Part shown: positions 1-6,117 of the stretch, piece by piece | Position numbering within the stretch: the stretch's first letter is position 1 | How the letters are laid out: the number at the start of each line of letters is the position of its first letter | Source of the DNA: Bacillota bacterium | GTDB lineage: Bacteria > Bacillota > Clostridia > Oscillospirales > Acutalibacteraceae | Direction: 5' to 3' | Length of the DNA stretch: 11,890 nt | Assembly (NCBI GenBank): GCA_023417635.1 | Contig: JAEZFF010000091.1 | Location: 1-11,890 of the forward strand | Position numbers and translations under genes: made by a program | Notes under the pieces: generated by a model | Database searches by the model: none | Seen by the model: only the letters and a program-made list of their open reading frames with translations | Told to the model about the DNA's origin: nothing

Positions 1-365
1 CGGAAGAAATCCTTTTGCGCACCCATGGTGACGGGCTTCGAGCACAAATCAAGAAGCAAGACGAAAGGTATATTAATCTCATGGAAAAATCCGTTGCCCT
101 GCTGAAACAGCAGCATGAGCAGCCTATCGGTGTTTCCCGAGGAACACAGAATATGCTGCGCGGGGCCGTTAAGGCAAATACGTTTTTTCAGCATAATCCG
201 CAGCACATAGCAGAATTGATGGTGCGCGGCACGGCCATGGGAATTGTAGGTGTAACGAAAGTACTGAACCATGTGCCGGACTGTGACGTAAAGACCAGGA
301 AGCTTGCCGAAGACTATATTAATACGGAAGAGCGGAATGTTGACTCTTTGAAAGGTTTTCTGTAA
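1..365 (+). CDS. Unidentified small helical protein, C-terminal part (5' end outside window)
   Basis: The reading frame is open to the left edge of the window and ends at TAA 363-365, so about 120 C-terminal residues are visible. The first in-frame start-like codon is a TTG at 15, but it has no ribosome-binding site and I take the true start to lie upstream. The visible protein is almost entirely helical by composition, rich in Lys, Glu and Gln. It has a conserved-looking stretch RGTAMGIVGVTKVLNHVPD and ends in a Leu/Lys amphipathic tail. The pattern resembles small clostridial ferritin-like four-helix-bundle proteins of unknown function, but I cannot name a family with confidence and see no catalytic or metal-binding motif. 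It precedes the ABC-F gene on the same strand, but a promoter and a weak terminator-like hairpin separate them, so co-transcription is not required. Confidence 0.6.
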   Translation, partial: EEILLRTHGDGLRAQIKKQDERYINLMEKSVALLKQQHEQPIGVSRGTQNMLRGAVKANTFFQHNPQHIAELMVRGTAMGIVGVTKVLNHVPDCDVKTRKLAEDYINTEERNVDSLKGFL

Positions 366-369
366 AGGC

Positions 370-397
370 AGTCGGCTTGATTTCATGGCCGATTTTC
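370..397 (+). terminator. Weak intrinsic terminator-like hairpin after the first gene
   Basis: AGTCGGC (370-376) pairs with GCCGATT (388-394), giving seven pairs with one G-T wobble, around an 11-nt loop. The only U-rich stretch is TTTT at 393-396, so it would be weak. The loop contains the -35 hexamer of the following promoter. It lies 5 nt after the stop of the first gene. Confidence 0.35.
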
Positions 398-405
398 GGT
401 ATAAT
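377..405 (+). promoter_or_regulatory. Sigma-A type promoter of the ABC-F gene
   Basis: The -35 element is TTGATT (377-382), followed by a 17-bp spacer and a perfect -10 TATAAT (400-405). The predicted start is near 412, giving a leader of about 57 nt before the ABC-F ATG at 469. Confidence 0.8.
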
Positions 406-422
406 ACTGGGTAGATATTTCA

Positions 423-439
423 GCGGGGCCATGCCCCGC
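423..439 (+). promoter_or_regulatory. GC-rich hairpin in the ABC-F leader
   Basis: GCGGGGC (423-429) and GCCCCGC (433-439) form a perfect 7-bp stem around a CAT loop, starting about 11 nt after the predicted transcription start. No T-run follows, so it is not an intrinsic terminator. It ends 14 nt before the GGGAG ribosome-binding site (454-458). Its role could be transcript stability or a switch; that is inference. Confidence 0.6.
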
Positions 440-468
440 ATACTACATAAATTGGGAGCTAAACCTTT

Positions 469-2367
469 ATGTCTTTATTAAGCACTGGAAACGTCTGTAA
501 ATCTTTTGGAACTGCTGTGGTTTTGGAAGGTATTACTTTCGAAGTACGCGAAAACGATTCTATTGGTCTTGTTGGCAGTAACGGTTCCGGAAAAACGACT
601 CTCTTTAAAATTCTTACGGAGGAACTTTTCGCCGACAGCGGCATCATCACCCGCGCTAACCATACAAAGCTAGGCTATATGGAGCAGCACGTCTGCCACA
701 ACTTAGAGCGGAGTGCTTATGAGGAAGTGCTCACCGTTTTTCAGCCGCTGATGGATGCAGAACGGGAACTGGATCAGCTTGCGAAAAAGCTTTTGAAAAA
801 GCCTTCGGACGCCGACGCCCTCATTGAACGGCAGACTTTTCTCACCGACCTCTACAATGTGGAAGGCGGGCTGACTTTCCGCAGCCGCACCCGCTCCGCC
901 TTGGAGGGGCTCGGCTTTTCTGAAGAACAGATTCATACGCCCGTCGGGTGTTTAAGTGGTGGTCAACGGGCAAAACTGCAGCTTGCAAAACTCCTTCTCT
1001 GTGGGGCAAATCTGCTGCTGCTTGATGAGCCGACCAACCATCTGGATATTGCTTCCGTTGAATGGCTGGAAGACTTTCTTCGCTCTTTCAGCGGAGCTTA
1101 CATTGTCATTTCGCATGATCGCTATTTTCTTGACCGCACAACCAACCGCACCTTCGAGCTGAAAAACCATCGCCTGAAAGTTTTTTCCGGAAGCTACTCT
1201 TCCTATGTTAGCCAACGAAAAGAGCTGGATCTTGCGGCGAAAAGAAAATACCAAAGCACTCAGAAAGAAATCAGCCGCCTTGGCGGTATTGTGGAACAAC
1301 AGCGCCGCTGGAACCAGGAACGCAACTACAAAACTATTGCAAGCAAGATGAAATCCATTGAGCGGCTGGAAGATACGCTGGAAGCTCCGGACAAAGAAGA
1401 AACCGCCATGCACTTTCACTTTGGCATTAAACAGCTTAGCGGAAACGATGTGCTTTCCGTAAACGATTTATCTCTTTCTTTCGGCGCAGAGCCACTTTTT
1501 TCGCACGTTAATATGGAGATTCACCGTGGGGAGCGTATTTTTCTGCTTGGTGCAAACGGCTGCGGTAAAACCTCTCTGCTGAAATCACTGCTCGGCATGA
1601 ATCACCCATGCGCAGGGTCTTTCCGTTTTGGTGTGGGGGTCGACATAGGCTATTACGACCAACTGCAGACTGGACTTCGCCCGGATAAGAATGTTATTGA
1701 TGAAATTTGGGACTACTACCCGCGAATGACACAAACAGAAGTTCGTTCTGCACTTGCGGTATTCCTTTTTCGCGGCGAGGATGTTTTTAAGCCGGTTTCT
1801 GCCCTAAGCGGCGGTGAACGCGCACGGATTCTGCTGCTGCGGCTGATGCTTTCCCGCAACAACTTACTGTTGCTCGACGAGCCTACGAACCACTTGGATA
1901 TTGCTTCCTGTGAAGCGCTGGAGAATGCTCTGCATGACTATGAAGGCACTCTGCTCATCGTTTCACATGACCGCTACCTAATAAACAGCCTGGCCGACCG
2001 GATTTATTACCTCAACCCAGATGGCACCGCTGCCTACCTTGGCAACTATGACGACTATGCTGAAGCAGTAAAAAACCGGCAGCCCGCCGCCGAAGCGACC
2101 AAGTCTGCCGGTAAAAATGATTACCAGAGAAAAAAAGAGCGCGACTCTGAAATTCGGAAAGAAAAGGCGCATCTTCGTCAGCTGGAAAGCAAAATTGAAG
2201 AAACCGAAACAGCAATCAATGAGCTGGAAACTCAGCTAAGCAGCCCGGAAACAGCCTGTGATTATGAAAAAGCACTTGACCTTTCCAATCAGCTGGCTGC
2301 AAAAAAAGATGAAAATGAAACACTGTTCCGAGAGTGGAGTGTCCTTGCGCAAAAGTATGAAGCGTAA
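469..2367 (+). CDS. ABC-F family ATPase (YdiF/Uup-like, ribosome-associated)
   Basis: This 632-residue protein has two ABC ATPase domains in one chain and no membrane segments, which defines the ABC-F class of soluble translation factors that act at the ribosomal E site. Domain 1 has Walker A GSNGSGKT (36-43), signature LSGGQ (162-166) and Walker B NLLLLDEP (181-188). Domain 2 has Walker A GANGCGKT (361-368), signature LSGGE (446-450) and Walker B NLLLLDEP (465-472). Both Walker B motifs continue into TNHLDIAS. The charged linker at about 245-320 corresponds to the P-site tether. Residues about 550-632 form a Lys/Glu-rich coiled coil, as in YdiF and Uup. The ATG has GGGAG 10 nt upstream. Catalytic glutamates (E187, E471) are intact. 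Length and C-terminal domain fit a housekeeping ABC-F better than the shorter antibiotic-resistance types, but resistance cannot be excluded. No plus-strand terminator is apparent after the stop. Confidence 0.93.
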   Translation: MSLLSTGNVCKSFGTAVVLEGITFEVRENDSIGLVGSNGSGKTTLFKILTEELFADSGIITRANHTKLGYMEQHVCHNLERSAYEEVLTVFQPLMDAERELDQLAKKLLKKPSDADALIERQTFLTDLYNVEGGLTFRSRTRSALEGLGFSEEQIHTPVGCLSGGQRAKLQLAKLLLCGANLLLLDEPTNHLDIASVEWLEDFLRSFSGAYIVISHDRYFLDRTTNRTFELKNHRLKVFSGSYSSYVSQRKELDLAAKRKYQSTQKEISRLGGIVEQQRRWNQERNYKTIASKMKSIERLEDTLEAPDKEETAMHFHFGIKQLSGNDVLSVNDLSLSFGAEPLFSHVNMEIHRGERIFLLGANGCGKTSLLKSLLGMNHPCAGSFRFGVGVDIGYYDQLQTGLRPDKNVIDEIWDYYPRMTQTEVRSALAVFLFRGEDVFKPVSALSGGERARILLLRLMLSRNNLLLLDEPTNHLDIASCEALENALHDYEGTLLIVSHDRYLINSLADRIYYLNPDGTAAYLGNYDDYAEAVKNRQPAAEATKSAGKNDYQRKKERDSEIRKEKAHLRQLESKIEETETAINELETQLSSPETACDYEKALDLSNQLAAKKDENETLFREWSVLAQKYEA

Positions 2368-2374
2368 GGAAAAT

Positions 2375-2402
2375 ATAAAAAAAGCCCGGCAAAAGCCGAG
2401 CC
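2375..2402 (-). terminator. Intrinsic terminator of the HPr-like gene
   Basis: Read on the minus strand, GCTCGGC (2401-2395) and GCCGGGC (2390-2384) pair over seven positions with one wobble, around a TTTT loop. Seven T residues (2383-2377) follow directly. It lies 7 nt after the HPr-like stop codon and fills the 41-bp gap to the convergent ABC-F stop. Read on the plus strand, no T-run follows the hairpin. Confidence 0.85.
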
Positions 2403-2408
2403 GATGGT

Positions 2409-2678
2409 TCAGGAATCACTTGGCACTTTTTCGCATTCAAACTGATGCAGTTGGTGGACAAAATCTTTTTCCTTTGCCTTGCCACTTTCGGAACCGTCAT
2501 CTTCCACTTCAATTTTCAAAGGCTTGGACAAATCCAGACTGAAAATCCCCATGATAGATTTCGCATCAATCTTGTATTTATCCGTTGTTAAATTAATTTG
2601 AAAATCATAATTGTTAGTGAGTGTAACGAACCTTTTTACAGCTTCAATGTTCTCCAAAAAAATGGACGACGTATACAT
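2409..2678 (-). CDS. HPr-like (PTS phosphocarrier-fold) protein lacking the active-site histidine
   Basis: The 89-residue product matches the small HPr-fold proteins common in Clostridia. The diagnostic segment is DAKSIMGIFSLDLSKPL (38-54), equivalent to the regulatory-serine region of HPr, with S41 at the position of Ser46. The N-terminal region, where HPr carries its phosphorylated His15 in an HARPA motif, reads FLENIEAVKRFV and has no histidine. The protein should therefore not accept phosphate from Enzyme I. I infer a regulatory or structural role rather than sugar transport, and no PTS genes are nearby. The start at 2678 is chosen because GGAGG precedes it by 9 nt; the in-frame ATG at 2711 lies at the predicted transcription start and has no binding site. 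The C-terminal 30 residues are charged and variable. It has its own promoter and terminator. Confidence 0.85.
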   Translation of the reverse strand: MYTSSIFLENIEAVKRFVTLTNNYDFQINLTTDKYKIDAKSIMGIFSLDLSKPLKIEVEDDGSESGKAKEKDFVHQLHQFECEKVPSDS

Positions 2679-2719
2679 ACACAGTTCCCTCCGTCTACAT
2701 TGATTAGTCATCGTTACAA

Positions 2720-2748
2720 AGAATAGCTCTTTTTTTAACGTCGGTCAA
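2720..2748 (-). promoter_or_regulatory. Promoter of the HPr-like gene
   Basis: On the minus strand TTGACC (2748-2743) is separated by exactly 17 bp from TATTCT (2725-2720). The predicted start near 2713 leaves about 35 nt of leader before the ATG at 2678. Confidence 0.6.
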
Positions 2749-2817
2749 TGTTTAAATTGACTATAGATTTTATTTTTTTGCTAAACAAAATATATACTTT
2801 TTATGGAAGGTGACCAA

Positions 2818-4110
2818 ATGAAAGTTTCTGTTATAACACTTGGCTGCAAGGTTAATCAGTTTGAATCACAGGCAATGCTGAATGAACTTTTACAGGCGGG
2901 CTGTACAGCCTGTGACGAAGAATCGGCAAGCGACATTATCATTATTAACTCCTGCACCGTGACGGCGGTTAGCGACCGTAAAGTGCGTCAGACTGTGCGC
3001 CACGCGCGCCGTGAAAATAAAAATGCCGTACTTGTGCTTACGGGCTGTATGCCGCAGGCTTTTCCAAAAGACGCCGCACAGCTGGAAGAAGCGGATATTG
3101 TTCTCGGAAACTCCAACCATTCTTCCCTGCTGCCGGATATTAAAAAATTTATGGCAACCCATAAACGAATTATTGATATTGTTCCGCATGATAAATCTTT
3201 TGAACCGCTCCATGTAGACCGCTATTATGAGCGGACACGCGCCTTTATTAAAATTGAAGATGGCTGTAACCGCTTCTGCTCTTACTGCATTATTCCGTAC
3301 GCCCGTGGCAGAGTCCGCTCGGAACCTCTTGACGACTTAAAACGGGAATTAAAGAATACCGCCAGCCACGGCTACCGTGAAGTGGTTTTGACCGGAATCA
3401 ATCTTTCTGCATATGGGCAGGAACTTGACCTTTCGCTTTGCGATGCAGTGGAAGCCGCCTGCAAAACAGATGGCATTGAACGGGTACGACTTGGCTCACT
3501 GGAGCCGGAGCAGCTTGACGAACAAGCCATCCAACGGCTTAGCCAGCAAAAGAAACTTTGCCCTCAGTTTCATCTTTCCCTGCAGAGCGGCTGCGATTTA
3601 ACGCTCAGGCGGATGAACCGCCACTACACGGCAGACGAGTACCGCACGATTGTACGGAATCTGCGCGCGGCGTTTGCGAACACTGCCATTACAACCGATA
3701 TTATGGTCGGCTTTCCCGGCGAATCCAAGCAAGAATTTGCAGAGTCCCTTGCCTTTGAAAAAGAAATTGGTTTTGCAAAAGCCCATGTATTCATATACTC
3801 CAGACGCCCTGGGACACCGGCTGCGACGGCTCCAGACCAGGTTTCGCCCCAGGAAGCTGAAGAACGCAGCCACAGCATGATTGAAGCTGCAGCAGAAACG
3901 CGCCTTGCTTTTTTTAACACTCAGGTAGGGCTTCGGGAGCCGGTGCTGTTTGAGCGGGAATATAAGCCTGGTGTGTATGAAGGCTACACTGAAAACTATA
4001 CGCCTGTGCATGCGGCATACAGCGAAAAAATCGGCGGAAAGATTCTGCCTGTAACCATTACGGCTGCCTACGACGATTACTGTGCTGGAAGAATCGAAGC
4101 CTCAGTTTAG
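2818..4110 (+). CDS. mtaB: tRNA (N6-threonylcarbamoyladenosine-C2)-methylthiotransferase MtaB
   Basis: This 430-residue radical-SAM methylthiotransferase is assigned to the MtaB branch, which converts t6A to ms2t6A at position 37 of ANN-decoding tRNAs. The N-terminal UPF0004 domain holds three cysteines for the auxiliary [4Fe-4S] cluster: C10 in TLGCKVNQFES, C46 in NSCTVT and C77 in TGCMPQ. The radical-SAM motif is C150-x3-C154-x2-C157 (GCNRFCSYCIIPYARG). A C-terminal TRAM-like segment covers about 368-430. The GCKVNQFES motif and the overall length favour MtaB over MiaB and RimO. The start at 2818 is preceded by GGAAGGTGA; an in-frame ATG five codons upstream lacks a binding site. Upstream, TTGACT at 2757-2762 is a possible -35, but I find no good -10 at the right distance. 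The gene overlaps the convergent glycoside hydrolase gene by 9 bp, and no terminator is visible. Confidence 0.93.
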   Translation: MKVSVITLGCKVNQFESQAMLNELLQAGCTACDEESASDIIIINSCTVTAVSDRKVRQTVRHARRENKNAVLVLTGCMPQAFPKDAAQLEEADIVLGNSNHSSLLPDIKKFMATHKRIIDIVPHDKSFEPLHVDRYYERTRAFIKIEDGCNRFCSYCIIPYARGRVRSEPLDDLKRELKNTASHGYREVVLTGINLSAYGQELDLSLCDAVEAACKTDGIERVRLGSLEPEQLDEQAIQRLSQQKKLCPQFHLSLQSGCDLTLRRMNRHYTADEYRTIVRNLRAAFANTAITTDIMVGFPGESKQEFAESLAFEKEIGFAKAHVFIYSRRPGTPAATAPDQVSPQEAEERSHSMIEAAAETRLAFFNTQVGLREPVLFEREYKPGVYEGYTENYTPVHAAYSEKIGGKILPVTITAAYDDYCAGRIEASV

Positions 4111-5403
4111 CAGTTTCACAACGCTTTCAATCTCCTGCTTTGTCTGTGCCCCGGTCAAGTAATCGCAGGAATAAAACATAAATCCGCCGCACTTTTGTGC
4201 TCTTCCATACTGCACCTGGCTGGCAAGTATGGTTGATGACGTCTTCCAAGTCCCGCTGTCGGCGCTTGAGCCCGCTTTGTAGGCGGCAAGACCATAATAA
4301 AGCTTTATATTTTCGTTCTTTACAAGGGATTTCCATGTATTTGCCGCACGGTCAAACGGAAGCGTTGGATTTTGAAAGTTGTAGTAAAGCTGCGGGCAAA
4401 TGTAATCAATGTATCCCCTGGCAGAGCACCATGTACAAACATCCGCGCCCATATTGCTGTCATTCTGCACATTTCCCTGCGGGGCAATGCCAAAAGGAAC
4501 GCTGGGCTTTACCGTTTTGATTTCGCGGTACACCTGAGAAACCAGCAGATTAATATTTGCCTTGCGCCACTCACCCAGCGAAAGCGGTGTCCCGGTCTTA
4601 CGTGCCGTTTCACAGTAGTTGCTGTAAGCGTTTTTGTCAAAGGCAGCATCTTGTGTCGGATAAAAATAATCGTCAAACTGAAGCCCGTCTACCTCATATT
4701 TGCGTACAATTTCCTGTGCACCGTCGGCTACAAGCTTCCGTACTTCGGCATATGCAGGATTGTAATAGATGCCGCCATTGAACGCAGCAACGTAGTCTGC
4801 TTTTGCCTTATTGCTGCGAAACTGATTACAGGGGCTGTTCACGGCAAGGACCGCCGGCGTTCCAGAAATTTGTATGCGAAGCGGATTAACCCAGGCATGG
4901 ATTTTCATCCCTGCACGGTGCGTTTCCGTTACCATATCTTTCAGCGGGTCATAATGGGGGTCGTTTCCCTGCGTTCCGCTTACGACATGGCTCCACGGAA
5001 AATAGGCAGAAGGATATAGGGCATCTCCAAAGGGCCTTACCTGAACAATCAGCGTGTTCATGCCGCAGGATTTTGCCGTTTTTACGATTGCAGCAAATTT
5101 TTTTTGAAATGCCTGCTCACTCTTGTCCTGATCCCTGCTCATATTTAGGCTCATATACGGAACCCAAACCGCTCGCATTTCGGTTTTGCTTTCTGCTGAT
5201 GTAGATGATGTGTTTTGCGTGGGCAGCACCTCTTCAGCAGGCAAAGCCGAATTGGAAGAATTTTTCGTATTTCGCACAGATGATGAATTCGCTGATATTT
5301 GCTGTGAACGGCTGCAATTCACCGCCATGGTAACAGCGATTACGACGGCAAGCATCCCAATGCAAATCATTATAATGTGGCGCCGGAGAATTCGAATAAC
5401 CAT
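4102..5403 (-). CDS. Membrane-anchored or secreted GHL10-type glycoside hydrolase (DUF187/YngK-like)
   Basis: This 433-residue protein has an N-terminal hydrophobic segment (about 10-28) after a basic start, then a low-complexity Ser/Asn/Thr linker to about 74. A GHL10 (PF02638, DUF187) TIM-barrel-like domain fills residues 75-430. Recognisable blocks are MRAVWVPYMSLN (76-87), LIVQVRPFGDALYPS (118-132), HAWVNPLRI (169-177), DGLQFDDYFYP (239-249), FGIAPQGN (304-311) and CPQLYYNF (336-343). The acidic pair in FDDYFYP is a candidate catalytic region. The family is thought to act on cell-surface or peptidoglycan-related glycans; the substrate here is unknown. C30 lies near the end of the hydrophobic segment, but AVNC is a poor lipobox, so a signal anchor is more likely. 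The start has a purine-rich AGGAAGAGG site just upstream. I found no convincing promoter in the 60-bp divergent gap. Confidence 0.88.
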   Translation of the reverse strand: MVIRILRRHIIMICIGMLAVVIAVTMAVNCSRSQQISANSSSVRNTKNSSNSALPAEEVLPTQNTSSTSAESKTEMRAVWVPYMSLNMSRDQDKSEQAFQKKFAAIVKTAKSCGMNTLIVQVRPFGDALYPSAYFPWSHVVSGTQGNDPHYDPLKDMVTETHRAGMKIHAWVNPLRIQISGTPAVLAVNSPCNQFRSNKAKADYVAAFNGGIYYNPAYAEVRKLVADGAQEIVRKYEVDGLQFDDYFYPTQDAAFDKNAYSNYCETARKTGTPLSLGEWRKANINLLVSQVYREIKTVKPSVPFGIAPQGNVQNDSNMGADVCTWCSARGYIDYICPQLYYNFQNPTLPFDRAANTWKSLVKNENIKLYYGLAAYKAGSSADSGTWKTSSTILASQVQYGRAQKCGGFMFYSCDYLTGAQTKQEIESVVKLLN

Positions 5404-5463
5404 TTTCCTCTTCCTTTCTCTTTCGGCTTTGCTTTTTACTTAGTCTTACAGGGGGGCATACGA

Positions 5464-5829
5464 ATGTTCTTTTTCTTTGCTGTAACCAGCGATACCCGTG
5501 AAATTGGCTCACATCTCTGCAGGTCTTTTCCATGCTGCGGTGCAAATTGTATTCCAGCTGTCGTCACCTGCGTCAGCCAGCGCTTTCTGCTTTTCTTTCT
5601 GCCGCTTTTTCGGTTTGGAAAGCGTTACTTTATTTCATGCCCGAAGTGCGGAGCCGTTTATGAAATCAGCAAGGCGGAAGGCCGCAGGCTTGAAAAGGAT
5701 TCTTCTGCAGAAGTCGACCCAGGCCAAATTTACCGCATGGTCGGCCGCACGGCGCGTTATTGCCCAAACTGCGGTGCCGAGGTTGCCCCAGGAAGCCATT
5801 TTTGCCCCCGCTGCGGCGGAAAACTATAA
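5464..5829 (+). CDS. Small double zinc-ribbon protein
   Basis: This 121-residue protein has no assignable function. The N-terminal half resembles the zinc_ribbon_15 (PF17032) type: cysteines C19, C24, C25 and C29, then a hydrophobic stretch FLLFFLPLFRFGKRYF (41-56), then the knuckle CPKCGAVYEI (59-68). The first knuckle is irregular, CCGANC instead of CPxCG. The C-terminus carries a classic second ribbon, CPNCG (100-104) and CPRCG (114-118). Such proteins usually serve as small metal-binding or protein-contact modules; the hydrophobic stretch could pack in the fold or touch the membrane. The ATG at 5464 is chosen because AGGGGGG (5450-5456) lies 7 nt upstream. The frame extends left to 5377 but overlaps the divergent hydrolase start and has no binding site there. 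It is divergent from the hydrolase gene, and the nearest terminator-like hairpin downstream is at 5985-6045. Confidence 0.72.
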   Translation: MFFFFAVTSDTREIGSHLCRSFPCCGANCIPAVVTCVSQRFLLFFLPLFRFGKRYFISCPKCGAVYEISKAEGRRLEKDSSAEVDPGQIYRMVGRTARYCPNCGAEVAPGSHFCPRCGGKL

Positions 5830-5917
5830 AAATTATCTCAAACAAATAATACGTCACCGAATAATTGTTTATGTCAGATGCTTCCGTGGAAAATTCTATT
5901 ACGCAAAGTAAAATTTT

Positions 5918-5957
5918 GAAGCGCAGTGTTTATGGTTACCGTAACTTCCGACGCTTC
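5918..5957. repeat. Nested inverted repeat
   Basis: GAAGCG (5918-5923) is complementary to CGCTTC (5952-5957). Inside, GTTAC (5935-5939) and GTAAC (5941-5945) form a palindrome around a single C. A U-tract does not follow on either strand, so it is not a standard terminator. Confidence 0.4.
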
Positions 5958-5984
5958 CATAATCGCACCCTGCACATATTCAGT

Positions 5985-6035
5985 TTTGCAACCCAAGAAG
6001 GAGCAGCTTTAAGCTGCTCCTTCTTGGGTTGCAAA
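5985..6035. repeat. Exact 51-nt palindrome with 25-nt arms
   Basis: The left arm 5985-6009 begins TTTGCAACCCAAGAAG. The right arm 6011-6035 is its exact reverse complement, with one central T at 6010. Allowing wobbles, RNA pairing extends to 5982/6038. Confidence 0.95.
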
Positions 6036-6045
6036 GTTTTCTTTA
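5985..6045 (+). terminator. Probable intrinsic terminator for plus-strand transcription
   Basis: The long hairpin 5985-6035 is followed on the plus strand by GTTTTCTTT (6036-6044), a plausible U-rich tail. The zinc-ribbon gene, ending about 155 bp upstream, is the only candidate source. On the minus strand no T-run follows. Confidence 0.55.
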
Positions 6046-6063
6046 ACAATTTGCTTAGAACCT

Positions 6064-6104
6064 GAAAAAGCGCCGATACATTCAAAAATGCATCGGCGCT
6101 TTGC
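6064..6104 (-). terminator. Intrinsic terminator of secDF
   Basis: On the minus strand AAAGCGCCGAT (6102-6092) pairs exactly with ATCGGCGCTTT (6077-6067). The stem is extended inward by five further pairs (GCATT/AATGT, one wobble) around a TTTG loop, and five T residues (6069-6065) follow. It begins about 16 nt after the secDF stop. Confidence 0.9.
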
Positions 6105-6117
6105 AGTCCTTTAAGAT

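Larger units (their letters stand above)
5830..6117. other. Non-coding region between convergent genes, with several hairpins
   Basis: No credible gene is present. Starting from the zinc-ribbon stop, it contains an AT-rich stretch, a nested dyad at 5918-5957, an exact palindrome at 5985-6035 and the secDF terminator at 6064-6104. A short open frame at 5865-6065 crosses the palindrome and has no binding site, so I do not call it. Confidence 0.7.

Noticed and set aside
2258..2542. Plus-strand open frame across the ABC-F 3' end and into the HPr-like gene
   Set aside because: It overlaps two good genes and runs through the HPr terminator, with no coherent protein features.
2757..2796. Promoter for mtaB from TTGACT and TATATA
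   Set aside because: TTGACT is good, but the TATATA lies far beyond normal spacing, and the sequence at 17-19 bp matches the -10 consensus poorly.
4372..5019. Plus-strand open frame of 215 codons inside the GHL10 gene
   Set aside because: It lies wholly antisense to a well-supported gene, has no clear binding site, and its translation shows no family motif.
5316..5327. Lipobox at C30 of the GHL10 protein
   Set aside because: AVNC has Asn directly before the Cys, which is a poor signal peptidase II site; a signal anchor or ordinary signal peptide fits better.
5865..6065. Short plus-strand frame in the non-coding region
   Set aside because: It runs through the 51-nt palindrome, lacks a ribosome-binding site and has no recognisable features.
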